From Paragordius varius (taxonomy: Eukaryota; Nematomorpha): 64,000 bases of DNA. The notes beneath the pieces are model-generated. The model had not been told where the DNA came from. It made no database searches and was given only the letters and a program-made list of their open reading frames with translations. The DNA lies in NCBI GenBank assembly GCA_964247055.1, contig OZ176055.1:7006001-7070000 (forward strand), written 5' to 3'. Positions 27,746 to 41,500 of the stretch are shown piece after piece. The position numbers were made by a program, and so were the translations under genes. Numbering within the stretch: position 1 is the first letter of the stretch; the number at the start of each line of letters is the position of its first letter.

Positions 27746-27857
27746 TTTATTTTTATTTATGTTGAACCTAACATCATATTGTATCCACTACTGCTGTCAA
27801 TTTAAAATACACACGGTCTGATTTCAACAAATTATTTTTATAATTTTGATCAATAAT
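27746..27857. promoter_or_regulatory. shared bidirectional promoter interval
   Basis: Only 112 bp separate the start codons of CIAPIN1 (minus) and PSME3IP1 (plus), so both 5' UTRs and core promoters must lie in or around this interval. No TATA box or named motif is claimed. Confidence 0.6.
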
Positions 27858-29956
27858 ATGGAGCACATAACCTTAAAAAAGTTTTCAAAAGAGTCAGATA
27901 TTGAAAACTCTCAAAAAATCAAATCTATGGAATGGGAAAAATTGACGAAGAGACCGGACCTTGTTAAAGGTATATTTTGTAAATATGCTCTGAACTTAAA
28001 AACTAAACTTATTAAACTTTTTAGCTCAAGGTGAACAACCATTACCGGGTCAGAAATCGCTTTATGAAATTATTCAAGGATATGCTGAGGAGGATGATCG
28101 TATGTATGAGGAAGCTAAACGATATAGTAAAAATTAGTGATTTTATATTATTATATAATTTTAATTTCTGTTAAGATTTAAGCGACTTCTTAAATATCTA
28201 ATCATATTATTATAAATAACCATCAATTGGATCTATCAAATATATTAATTGTTAACCCTTTTTTGGGTTCACGTCCTGAGCTACCTCTAATAATTTTCAT
28301 AATATTAGAACTTTAAATTTTGTTCTTTCGTTGAAATTCCATTTTTGTCATTATTTTAGAATCTATCATTGCAAAATGTCTGGCAATCATATATTTAATT
28401 TTATATACCTACAATTCAAATTCACCTTCGAATAATTCAACACCCTTAAACCATTCAAATTCACCTTAAAAATAAATTATGTGTCCAGCTAATATAGCTC
28501 ATCATTAATATCAAATATATTCTTATGGCATAGTTTATTATTGTTTCAATATTAATTTTAAACAAAATTTTATTTTTGAAAAATATAAAAAAATATAGGT
28601 AATTTTTAACTTTCAAAAACACAATATATTTAAGGGTGAATTTGGAGGGTGGAATTGAATTCAAGGGGAAATTTGAATTGTAAATGGTATATATCTCTTT
28701 AGAAAAATTAATAAACACGAAATTCAATTATTTGTTGTCTATTATTTTTCAACATATTTATTATGTTTACATTTTTTATAGTTATAAATTTTTTGGATGC
28801 TTAAATTGATAATATTTTTAAATATAATTTATTATGTGATGTTAGAAAATCAAATAAATGTGGTAACCGATGAAGAAAGTGCCTTTCTTAATTCGCTGGT
28901 GGAAAAACAGCAAAAAAGGGCACGTGATATCGAAGCTGAAAATGCTCAAGCTATCTTAGAATATCGAAGGCAAATTTTATATTATTGTTTCATAATAGAT
29001 TAATAGTTAAACTTTGTGATAAATTTGTTTTAAACGCATTAAAATATTAAACTTTTACTAATTATATCGTATGAATAAATATCAATTTTTTACCGTTATC
29101 TAATATATTATGTTAATTTTTAGGTAATATATTCATTTATTTTTGTGTAACTCACCAATAATTAGTGTTTTTAACAAATTTTATTTAAAAAATATATCAT
29201 TTTTTATTGCATATTATTACTTTTTATGAATTCAGAGAACTTAAACGTGCAGCGTTCAATCAAACCTTTAGGCCAAATGATGCGACGTCGATTCCCTTTT
29301 CAAATACGAATATCGACCATTCATCTACAAATTCTATCAAATCAAATGATGGAGTCAAATTTAAGGATGTTAACAAAGACAATAACAATTCATCAAAGCA
29401 AACAAAAACATTCACATCCCAAAAACAATCGCAAAGTAATCATCTTAAACACCTTGTTAAATCTTGTGTGGTTATTAAACCAAAACCACTTGGTAACGAA
29501 ATCAAAATCAACATACCAGCGAAACAATCAAATAACAGTTTTACCGCGCAGACGTGTGTTACGCCTTCAGTCCTATCTTTACAAGCTTATGAGGACTCAA
29601 GCAGTCATAGTAGCGAAGATAATAATAATAATGACATCGAAAATGAAATTGATCTAAAGGAGCTTAAAAGTGAGGACAAAAATGTATTTGAAAACTCGCC
29701 GGGAGCCACTTTTAAACATCAAAAGATTAATAAACTTGATAACACACGATCTCCTTCCATCTCATCAACGTCATCTTATATATCATCGAATTCGGTAGGA
29801 TCTCCTTTTTCTCCGCCTAGGATAGATGAATCGCTAAATTTGGAAATGGAATTGAATAAAACACAATTGCCAGATGGGCAACAAACGACTCCAGATTGGA
29901 AAGCGCAACTGAATGCACAATTTTCTAATTCACATACTAGTAGTGACGAAGAATAA
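27858..29956 (+). CDS. PSME3IP1: PSME3IP1 (FAM192A/PIP30) homologue, 4 exons
   Basis: The family binds the nuclear proteasome activator PA28-gamma and tunes its activity and partner choice. Exons are 27858-27969, 28025-28126, 28846-28969 and 29236-29956, joining to 352 aa. The conserved NIP30 region is spread over exons 1-4: WEKLTKRPDL, KSLYEIIQGYAEEDDRMYEE, TDEESAFLNSLVEKQQKRAR and EYRRELKRAAFN. Human has SLYERLQ, NFLDEVSRQQELIEKQ and LKEYR in the same order. The long last exon is Ser/Asn-rich and acidic (SLQAYEDSSSHSSED), then a C-terminal tail without recognised domain. Intron 1 is 55 nt. Intron 3 appears to use a GC donor (AAG|GCAAAT). The ATG at 27858 is the first in frame after the promoter gap. 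Confidence 0.85.
28404..28691. mobile_element. foldback MITE, family A copy 3, in PSME3IP1 intron 2
   Basis: Starts TATACCTACAATTCAAATTC and ends TTGTAAATGGTATA. Degenerate 21-bp units occur on both sides. The centre (TTCTTATGGCATAGTTTATT) is shared with the copy at 31352. Confidence 0.78.
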
Positions 29957-31351
29957 ATTATAATAATATGCGAAATTATAATATACTTTGTCAAAATGAT
30001 AACCTTAAAAAATGATTATTTTATATGGATATGCACAGCACTTGAAATCTCATACACTTAGGAAGCCACGATAAACCTAACCGATTAAGATACATCAATG
30101 TTATAGTTGATAAATTTTGTTTACCATATTAAGAATCTTAAAATATAATTATACTCTATTTTTTCTTTCAGAAGCAGTAAGCCCGTTTGGCTTCCATTTC
30201 TTTCTAGCATCAGCCAGTTTAAGTGTAATATAGTGGGATACTCTGGATCTTCTTGAATGTTGGATTGCCAAGTTTTATGAATGTGTCTTTGTTATAGTTA
30301 AATTGCGTTTCTTAACTACATAGCTTTCATCTACTTTATGGGATATTTATCTAAAACTATCCTTACATATATATTTTCAAATAGACACATATTTTCAGCA
30401 TTTAGAATGCTGATACGGGCGAAATTTGGATTTATAGATATTTTGGTTGTGTGCGAAAAGAATGGCTTTTAGAATTTGTACATCTTTTTTACTGTAATTG
30501 ATGATAAGATTCGTTTGCCATGTTTCTCCATAAATTATAAGAAATTGTATTGCGTATTTTAACTGTGTAAACTAGAAGGCTCATATGATACTTTTTCAAA
30601 TCTGATATAAGTCTTTGCAGATTTTTTATTTCGGATATGTTAAAGATTTTTTTTATAATAAAAATTGATTATGGGATGAAAAGGGTTTTGAAATTAACAT
30701 TTATATAAGAGTTTTTATTGACATAATTTTTAAGAATCAAATCGAAGTGTATAATAAATTTTGCCCATACAGCTTACGCTTTTATCTAAATGTTTGATAA
30801 ACGAAGCGTTTTTCTCATATTTTACAGTAATTTAAAATTTAAAGTTTCAGTGTATTTATTTCTTGTGCAATCAAAAATTTATATGAATCAATCTGTATTA
30901 AAAAGTTGTTTCGGGTATATTGAATCTTCGAATATTATGTCGGTAGTTTTTAGCCAAATTTGAAAGTTCACGGTTTTGCGCATATAATAGAAGTGGAAAG
31001 ATATTTGTGAAACTCATTTGCTCGATTTTTTTTATTTTAACATTGAGTTAACATTGAAACTCTTATTACGAAATTAAATTAGAACTAAAACCAATGTAAG
31101 CAAAGTATTCTTATGTGCACCATTCTCTTTTAATGACAATTCTTAAATTGCCATAGATTTGATTTAGCGCCATTATTTGAAGATTTTTTAGTAAATTTGT
31201 ATCCAAAATATTTTAAGTTGCATAAATAATTAAAAAATAATTGTTCTAGGCAAATCGATGTTTTTAAATATATGTAATACCTTAAACTATACTATCATCG
31301 TGATTGGGATTCCACAGAATTAGTAACCTAACAACTCCAAATCTTGTAAAA

Positions 31352-31700
31352 TATACCATTTAGAATTCAAATTCACCCTTGAACAATTTAAATTCACCCT
31401 CGAACAATTCAAATTCGCCCTCGAAAAATCACCCTAAAAATAAATTATGTGTTTTCGGGATAATATAACTCATCGCTAATATAAAATATATTCTTATGGC
31501 ATAGTTTATTATTTTTTCAGTATTATATATATTTTACAGGTAATTTTATTTTTTAAAAATATAAAAAAATATAGGTAATTTTTAATCTTAAAAAACATAT
31601 AATTTCTATTAGGGTGATTTTAAATTGTTCGAGGTTGAATTTGAATTGTTCAACGGAAATTTGAATTGTTTAAGAGTGAATTTGAACTGTAAATGGTATA
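31352..31700. mobile_element. foldback MITE, family A copy 4
   Basis: TATACCATTTAGAATTC at the left and GAACTGTAAATGGTATA at the right. Three to four 21-bp units are readable in each arm (core CAATTCAAATTCACCCT). It is among the better preserved copies of the family. Confidence 0.85.
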
Positions 31701-32675
31701 TTAATATCACCCAAATTTTATTACTTTATGTGCTAGCTTTAGCTACGTTTTTATGCTAAACCGTTCTGAATACGCAAGAAAACAAATTTTTCTTACACTC
31801 GAGATATTTGCATTTTCTTTTACTGTTATTTTAACAGTAATTCTGAATCAAAACATATTTATGACTATGGGCCCTCTTTATCAAAATTATACTAAAAAAT
31901 AATTTTCTTTGAATATATACAATAAATGCCATTTGTAATAGGTTATTCGAAAGAGTAATGAAAATAAAATTCAAATATGTTTTACATCGATAGTTAATAT
32001 TGAACATAGGAAGCGACAAACCCGCGAAGCGAGAGCGTTTTTGTCAATAATTATAATTATTAATGGATGTAAATAGCCTAAACTAGGTGCACGTGTCAAT
32101 GAATTCTAAAATATACATAAAAAAATTTTTATACTAAAACACTTATTATTTTATGTCATTCAAAACAGCCATTTTTAATTTTTTGTTTTTTGAAAAATTA
32201 CCATGTCATCAATATTAATTATTTTCCTGGTAAGGCTAACATTTTTACAAGTAAATACTAGGGTATTCTTTATCAGTTAAAACCATTATGTAATATATTT
32301 ACATTTATAACTATGTATTTTAGTATAAACTAGGTAAATTAATATATATGATGATTTTTATTAAAAAAGCAAATTAAGAGCATTTCCAAAATTTTTTTAA
32401 AATTTTATTCTAATAATATAACCCTAATTATAATATTAATTTATATCCCCTTTTTGTACCATAAACATCACCTGCTAGGTACATGTATAAAGCGGTGTTC
32501 ACTAAATTTTTTTTATATTGGATCGACTAAGCGGATTCGAAATATAAATTTTTTTAATTATATTATTCGCATTTTTAGTCAAAATAAATTATTTATAAGA
32601 TTTTTAAATTAGTTTTTCTGTGAACATTCTTATTTGAACATTTTTACCATATAAAGCCAAATAACTTTTGCAGCA

Positions 32676-33099
32676 CAGGGGCGTACCGAGGGGGGGAAGG
32701 GCAAGGGGGTGCATCATGCCCCGGGCGCCGTTATTTAGGGGGCCCCTAAATGATATTTTAAAATTAAATTTTAATACAAAAATAATAAGAATTTTCAAAT
32801 GATAAGATCAATTCAATATATACAACTAAAACATTATTTTTATATATAATTTCCATATTATAGAATTTATTAGAATATTTATGTATTTAAAAATGAATAA
32901 ATTTAGTATCATACAAATATATATATTTAATAGATTTAAAATTTATATGACTGTGCTGTCTTATCTATGGTGTTTAGGTTACAACGTTTGTATTTTTTTT
33001 TACTAAATTGTTTTATTGGCTTTTTTTTAAAAAAAAGGGCGGGGGGGGCGCCAATAAAGTTTTATGCCCCGCGCGCCGCAAATGCTCGGTACGCCACTG
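32676..33099. mobile_element. nonautonomous hAT element with perfect 8-bp duplication
   Basis: Ends CAGGGGCGTACCGAG and (inverted) CAGTGGCGTACCGAGC are flanked by TTGCAGCA on both sides (32668-32675 and 33100-33107). Subterminal sequence is strikingly GC-rich (GGGCGCC, GCGCGCCGC) around an AT-rich noncoding core of a kind typical for hAT MITEs. Confidence 0.92.
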
Positions 33100-35006
33100 T
33101 TGCAGCATGTTGATTTAAACGACTAACTACCATTCTAAAGATTCAATTTGCACTTTCGAATGATATAAAATACATGGCTATATAACTAAATCTTTTAATT
33201 TTGATAATTTCGAGTTTAATGTTAAATCGAGAAATTTTTAAAACCCTAATAAAAAAATTTTTATGTTGACCATTTTTTTATATATACTATCTATGTATTT
33301 TAATGAAATAAATTTTAAATATAAAAGAAATGGCAATTAAAATAAGTCAAAATTTGTTGTCTAGTGTTGCGCTTATAAATATGTAATACATATAATATAT
33401 AATCTTTCATAAAAATCATTAAGTTTGTACATGTTGTCTTCTTTTTAATCGTTTAATTTGCAGATAACGCAACATTTGCTAAATTTACGGATTTTAATTT
33501 TCATATGTCAAAGTTAGTTTATATTTATGGGATACGTCAGTATATTTTTTATTCCGACTGGTAAGCGATGTCTCTAACTATGTTAGCGACATAAAATAGT
33601 TTTTAATGGTCATCGTATAAAAATTTTATTCAATCCTCGTAGAAATTTTTTTGAAAGTTTTGCGACCTACTTTGGAAGTTTCGTCATTTTTATCGGTCCT
33701 TGGAATTATTAAAACTCATGTGTAAAACCGATATTTCTCGTAACCCTTATCGATTTCTAAGTTTATTGTTTTCCTTCCTCTGCTTCTATGTTGTATTCTT
33801 CATAAATCCAAAAGTTGAGCCTAAAACCAAGTAAATTCGTGATGGCGCGCCCCTTCATGCAACTCCTTGTATTTATAAAAATAATCTAATTTAAACCGTG
33901 AGCTGTAAGTTAAATAAAATACCTATTTTTTGAAAATTAATAAATCTAAAATCCGGTGTCCCTTTAACTATGGCGCCCGATGATTTGCCCCCCTCTTAGC
34001 TACGCCACTGCTAAAAACTAAGTTTATAAAGCTAGTGACCATGACCGAGATATAAAAGATTTTATCTGGACTAGATACATTAACATGTATATTAGTATAT
34101 AGTATATAATTTTTACGCTTTCAACAAATACTTCTATTTTATAGTAGAAAGAATAACATTTATGGAACGTCCACTAATAAAAAGTTAAATTATGATTACT
34201 TTTGTTAATTACAAAAAATATAAATAATAATTAAATAAGTAATATAAAAAGTTTTAAATTTCAGCTATGATAAAAATATTCGCCTGTTTTAAAAAAATAA
34301 ATTTTTAGACTGTCATTCTCCCATTATATAGATAAATGTGGTAGGCAGGTTTGACCTGCGGTTATTTACGTTATATACATTTGAAAAATATAAATATCAC
34401 AATTATGTAAATGGTTATTATATTAAATTTTGATGTGTAGTATATGCAATATAAATATTACCAAAAAAAATATTTTCTTTCGTCAAAACCACTAATTTGC
34501 CATTTCAACATAAATAATTTTAGAGATGATATGAAGAAATATATTTAATTTCAGTTTTTTAAACTTTTTTTTACATACAACCGGTGCACTTAAATATTCC
34601 ACAAATGAAAGCTTCAAATTATTCTAAAAATCAATGTAAATTTTTTTGATCATTAATATATCTAATATGCCTTGTGCACAAATCTTAATATTTTTCTATC
34701 GTAAAATAATGCGAAATTCATCATTAAAATAAAATAATATAGTACAACTGTCTGAAATATTAAATATTTACATGATTGAATTAATATTAATGTATAGCGG
34801 TTAAAAAGAAAATTTTGAACTCGCGCACACATTTTTATCGTTAAATTTTTATAAGTTAGATATAAATATTCTAAATATTGTTACTCTTTTAATTATTATA
34901 TATTTTTTTATTTTTGTTTTACATGGAATTTTTTGCCTACTTACATACTTGTTTAAAATAATGTTTTATCACAGATAAAATTGTAAATACCCAAGATTCG
35001 GATATT

Positions 35007-35809
35007 ATGAACCTAAACCCTACGGGAGATCAAAAAAAACTTTCTCAGGATGAAATTAATAATAAAAATAATAATTCTACAATCATGGAAAAAAAATCTA
35101 TAGAATTGCTAAAATTAAACCCTGCAGAACTCCCAATCATCATTTCAGACGGCAGTGCAGACGAAGAAAGTAAAGAGATTAGACCAACCTGGGGTCATCA
35201 ATTCGATTTTATTTTTTCTTTGATTGGTTATGCTGTGGGCGTCGGAAATATATGGAGATTCCCATACTTGTGTTATCGAAACGGTGGAGGTTAATTATTT
35301 AGCAATAACTTTGTTTGTTTAAAAAAGTTAATTTGTTAATAGTTTTTATTTGAACCAATTTTCTGTCATATTTAGATTTAGTATACCATTTACAATTAAA
35401 ATTTACCCTTAAACAATTCAAATTAACCTTCGAACAATTTAAATTCACCCTTGAACAATTCAAATACACCCTAAAAATAAATTATGTTTTTTCGGCCTAA
35501 TATAACGCATTATTAATAAGATTTAGAATCTAATGACATAGTTTATTTTTTCAGTATTATATTAATTTTACGTAATTTCTTTTTTAAAAAATATAAAAAA
35601 ATATATGTAATATTTAACCTTAAAAAACATATAATTTATTTTAGGTTTTTGAATTGTTCAAGGGTAAATATGAATTGTTTAAGGGTGAATTTAAACTATA
35701 AATGGTAAAAATAATAGATGATTACCAAAATCAATTTTTAACTTATTTAAAAATACCTAAAAAAATTAGTCGATATAACATGTTCAGCTAAAAGGGAAAC
35801 GGTATATAT

Positions 35810-35844
<35 letters not shown>

Positions 35845-38455
35845 CCAAATTAACTCAAAATTTCTGTTGAACTCATGGTTTTTATCATCTCTAAGTTAAT
35901 CTAAAAATCTAATATATTAGCTATAAAAACCTTCGCCTATACACAATTAATTATTAAATGACCAAAAGGTATTAGGTTTTTAAGGCAAATATGTATATGT
36001 TTATTCATGCATAAATTATTATAAATTTACAAAACAAAAAAACTGTCATCAAAAAATAATGTTAGTTACATTAAGGGATTCATTCATTTAATTGGTATTT
36101 ATGAATAATATAAGTTTTGGTGTGATCCTAGGTGCATTTCTAATTCCCTACGGAATAATGTTGTTTTTATGTGGCATTCCACTCTTTATCCTTGAAGTTA
36201 TGTTGGGACAATTTAGTAGTCGTGGAGCCATCAATGTATGGGACATTTGTCCTTTATTCCGAGGTAAAATTTGGTCAAAGTCAGATGGATATATATACCA
36301 TTTGCATTGAGACATAAAATTTTGATAATTGAAATTTGACCATTTTGTTCAGGAAGTGTAAGTATTGGCAAAGAATATATTTTACACATCGATAAAATGT
36401 TTTTGTTGGGTCAATATTAATTAACTTTTATAAGATTTTTAATCAAACCTGGAATTTTTATATTTACTTCGATTAATATTTACACATTAGGGGTCGGATA
36501 CGGGACGATTGTAATAACTGGCATAGGTTGTGTCTATTATAATCTTTTAATTTCTCTCATACTTTTTTTCCTATTTTCTTCGTTTATCACTCCATTGCCT
36601 TGGAGCCATTGTCATAATGTATGGAATACGAAAGATTGCATAGTGCTAAAGGATTTAAGTCAAAACATAACATCCAAACTCAATCTCAAAAGCGAACAAA
36701 CTTCAACCTATGAATTTTGGCAGTATGCAATTATCCCTTTTTACATTGTTATTAGTTTAAATCAGTGTCCAACTCCGATGTATTATATGCAGGCTGTAAA
36801 TAAATTGAAATTAACAATTAATTCAAATCTAGAGTTTGGGAAATAGACCAACGAAATCTTTGTAAATTGATATCTCTTAAACAAATTATCTGCTGAAGAA
36901 GTGTTTCCAATAGGCAAGTAATAGCGAAAATTGGTTAAAGTGATAATCATTTTTTAAAGTCTTACGAGTTTAATATTTAATCAAATATTCAATAAAAATT
37001 GAAACTATATTAACAAACTTGAATATATACTTTTTCAAACTTTAATTTTTCCCTTATACACACATATATATATACCATTTCCCAGTCTAAATAAACGTTT
37101 TCCCAGTCAATCGAAACGTTTTCCCAATCAATCGAAACCTTTTCCCACTCAATCGAAACATTTTCCCAGTCGGTAATAACATTTTCCCAATCAATAAAAA
37201 CGTTTTCCCAGTCAATAAAAACGGTTTTATTTTTGATGATAAATATCAAAACAAGAATATAAAAATAACTTTTAACCATTATTAGCGTAATGTTAGGATA
37301 TTATTTTTTATAAAAACACAATATTGAATGACAATTTTTCCAAGTATATACCAGTGCACAATCATTAATGACTTATTCTTTAAATGTTATATTTTTGGAA
37401 TTTGAGTTTAGATAATATTTTTTATTTTATCGATGGTTCGCATTAATATATGCGGCTAACCTAAAAAATCTATAGTTAGGGAGGAATTAATAAAATTTAC
37501 AAAAATATACCATTTTTATCACAAAGGTCATTTAACACTTTATATTGGATCTTAAACATAAATCTTACGCTAATTTTATAATATTTAACATTTGGTTGGG
37601 GGCTTAAGGCGGCCTTCCGAGTATCTTTGTGCGGGCCGCAAAAAATTTGGAAAATCATATGCAAAAATATGCCCACAAAATATTAGAAATATTCATATTT
37701 CTTACGCAATTATTATGAATGAATCTATTAAATTGGTAATGTAAAAAATTGTTATATTGTGTTTGTATTTTACAGTCTTATTAATCGAAAAATACGTGAA
37801 TGCCCGTATATATTTTGAATGGGGAACCGTGTGCTTTTTAAGTTAAAAATGCGGCCCGCGAAGGCATTTAGTTACACCCTTGTTTTAGTCAAATATCCTT
37901 TTTATTAAATATTTTTAAAAAAACATTTTTATCAAAAAATTTTCATTTAGATATTTTTTCCGACAGTATTTTTATCAACAAACCGGACATATTTAAAAAC
38001 TATTGTGAAGCGTTCCGCATATATTAATGCGAACCATCGATAAAATAAAAAATATTATCTAAACTCAAATTCCAAAAATATAAAATTTAAAGAATAAGTC
38101 ATTAATGATTGTGCACTGGTATATACTTGGAAAAATTGTCATTCAATATTGTGTTTTTATAAAAAATAATATCCTACCATTACGCTAATAATGGTTAAAA
38201 GTTATTTTTATATTCTTGTTTTGATATTTATTATCAAAAATAAAACCGTTTTTATTGACTGGGACAACGTTTTTATTGATTGGGAAAATGTTATTATTGA
38301 CTGGGAAAATGTTTCGATTGACTGGGAAAACGTTTCGATTGACTGGGAAAACGTTTCGATTGACTGGGAAAACGTTTCGATTGACTGGAAAAACGTTTCG
38401 ATTGATTGGGAAAACGTTTTGATTGACTGGAAAACGTTTATTTAGACTGGGAAAT

Positions 38456-38504
<49 letters not shown>

Positions 38505-41500
38505 CTATATATATATATATATATATAACTAATTGCATCAATATACATCTTTATTTATTACTTATCAATTATGAACATGGTTTATATTTCAAAAAAATCA
38601 ACATTTAAAAAGTATGGTTGTCTTTTTTGAAAAAATTCGTCTGTATATTTTTACCTTTTGTCCGTATAATTTTTATGTAACAATGCTATTATATTTTCGA
38701 ATGCGGCTCGCAAAAACATTTGTGTTGGACACTCCTGGTATAAAAGTAACATCTAAAAATTTATATCACTGCATTCATTATTTTACAGTTATGGATTATT
38801 GAAAATAACTTCAGGCCTTCACGATCTTGGTCATATGAATTGGCCCCTGTTTGGATGCTTTGTGTTAGCTTGGATCATCACTTATTTTTGTTTGATCCGA
38901 GGAATTAAAACCACCGGAAAGGTTAAAATATTGTTTACAAAAAAAGGTGACACGAGGATAAAATTTTGATCAAATATTTTGCCTTGTATATATATATATG
39001 TGTATACGTTTATATATGCATTTATTAAAAGATAAATGTATTATGTCGAGTTGAAATTAAAATATTACATATACACAGTGTCCACAAAAAAATAACTTGT
39101 CGAAATATATATATTCTGATAGGAAAATGTATCAAGATTATCATGGCGCTTTTGGTTTTGGCCTTTACGTAAGAAAGTTATTTACACTTTTGTGGTAAGT
39201 ACTCTATATCAGAAAATGGCAAAACTTGCGCATTTTTTAAATTTGATGAAAGCTAAATGCTTCATTTCAAAAAATATCACTAAATATATGATAAACTACT
39301 AAAAAGCAAAACTTTTTAAAAAATTTAATTGTTAGTTGTAGGCTCCGAAAGTCCAAATTTTTTCACTTTTTTAAGATGGGGTAGTTCTCTTAAAATAAAC
39401 GCAAAAATGCCGGGATTGCGAGATAAAAATTTTAAATATATGCTAACTTTTGACATGAAAACATACTATTTTTAAATGCATAATTTTTAAAAATTTAATC
39501 TTTAGCAAAATTTTGCTGAAGCATACTTCGCTGAAAACGGTATAAAAACGCTTTATAATAATAAAAACTCTTTTTCTCTATAATTCGATGATGCTGAACA
39601 TTTCTGTCACTTCAGGTATTAAAATATTCATTTATCTTCAAATATATGTTAAAATAAATTGTATTTTTTCTATAAAAATTTACAAAATATGAAAATAAAC
39701 GAACCTTAAATTAAAATTCTGAAGCGATAGAAATGTTCAGCATAGAAAAGTGTTTTTTATATCTATAAGCGTTATATCGTGCCTAAAAATAGTATGAACG
39801 CTTCTAAAAAATTTGTTAAAAATTAATTATTGTAAAATATTTTTTTTATGTCAAAATTTAGCATATATTTAAAATTTTTATCGCGCACCCATTTTAGATA
39901 GTTTGGGACTTTCTGAGCCGACATCTAAAAATAATTTATTAATATTGTTTTGATTTTTACTGGTATTAAGCTTTCACCAAAAATTTACTTAAAATATATG
40001 CGAAACATTTTCTGATACGGTGCTTTTACCACAAAAGTGTTCGTATATCACTTGTGAGGGCCCGAAACCAGAAGCACCATGATAATCTTGATTCATTCAC
40101 CCCCATTTTGGCGCTGATACTTATGAAATATTTTTTAGATTTTGAACAAATAGGTGTTACAAAGTGAAGTTTTAATTTTAAATAAAAATTTATACGGTTT
40201 TTTGTAAAGTGTAAAGATTTGGAATTTATTGAGAACAGGTGAAAGCTACAACACTTCTCTCCTCAGGGCTGACATGGGTGAAGGAAAAAATGTACAGTAT
40301 TTAATAATGAATTCTTACTTATAAACATCCTTAGGTACACGACAAATGTCACCTTCACCATTCTGCCACCATAAGTTTTTGTAACTTATATAAACAACCA
40401 ATAATTTTTACTTAGATTGTATATTTTACGGCAACTTTTCCATACCTTATGTTAACTGTGCTACTTATTCGAAGCTTAATCCTACCCGGAGCTTGGAAAG
40501 GAATTGCATTCTTTTTGCGCCCAAAATGGGAACTGCTAAAACATTTTAAAGTATTAATTATTTATTTCATTTTAAAGCGAATGAATCCTTGAAACTTAGG
40601 GAGCACCAATTTATAGCATCCATTTTTAATATTTAATGTGTATACCTTATTGTATTCTATCTTTAAGTTATATTATCATAACAAAATAGTTTATAATGTT
40701 TCAATCAGTCAATTTAAACAAATAGGTGTTTTCACGATTGTTATTTATCTCTTTCAATATCTGGCGGATGAGATAATTGATTTACCATTTTAATATTACC
40801 AAAATATATTTACTTAAAACTATAGTTATCACATAGCGATTAAAAAACTATAAAATCTAAACGACCCTTGTAATTATTCTCTTTCATTTAACAAAAGGTG
40901 TGGAACGAAGCCGCACTACAAATCTTCTATTCATTGGGACCGGGATGGTCAGGTCTAATAACTATGGCGAGCTATAATAAATTTCGGAATCCGTGCATCA
41001 GGTTTTTGCAATAAATATTTTTAGGCAGTTTTTAGGCTTAAAATTTATGACTAAAGATTTAGGTGTATATTAATGAGCATTAAGCTAAAAATTTCTGTTT
41101 ACGACAAGGCCAAAGTGTATGGCTTAGTTTTGCTGTAATGACCTATAACTCAAAAGTTGTGATCAGAATTTCTTTACCATTTTTATGGTAAGAAAATTTT
41201 AAAACCCGTATAACCCAAAATATATGAGGAAATCATAAATTTTATAATATTTTAAGCTGGCTTTTTCACATGGCCCATTCACCTGAGACAATTTGACTTA
41301 GCTCAATGGCTCATTTACATGGCCCTTGTAATTTAGTAACTAAATTAATAAATTATTAATAATATATGTGTTAATGAGGATAGGGATAGCGTTATAGTAT
41401 CCATAGTTAATTGTGGCACAAGTGTGTATGCTGGCTTTGTCGTATTTTCTGTCATCGGGTTTATGGCTCACAAATTGCAATTGCCCATTGAACACGTTGC

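Larger units (their letters stand above)
29957..35006. other. intergenic region with two MITEs
   Basis: No gene recognised. A family A foldback (31352-31700) and a hAT element (32676-33099) are clear. The stretch 30000-31350 has broken open stretches on the minus strand (for example KRILSSITVKKMYKF) that I could not assign. A solo hAT-like right end (GCTACGCCACTG) stops at 34010. The remainder is AT-rich. An acceptor-like TTTTATCACAG just before the SLC6 start hints at an upstream 5' exon or a trans-spliced leader. Confidence 0.5.

Noticed and set aside
30000-31350. Possible minus-strand gene (fragments such as KRILSSITVKKMYKF)
   Set aside because: Frames are broken every few dozen residues, junctions were not convincing, and no family was recognised.
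33840-34010. Second complete GC-rich hAT MITE
   Set aside because: Only a right end (TACGCCACTG) is clear; no matching left terminus or duplication was found.
37010-38541. Open frames on both strands with repeated IDWEN heptads, looking like a repeat protein
   Set aside because: A 21-bp tandem repeat keeps any frame open as heptads. The same peptide occurs on both strands because the two arms are inverted copies of a transposable element.
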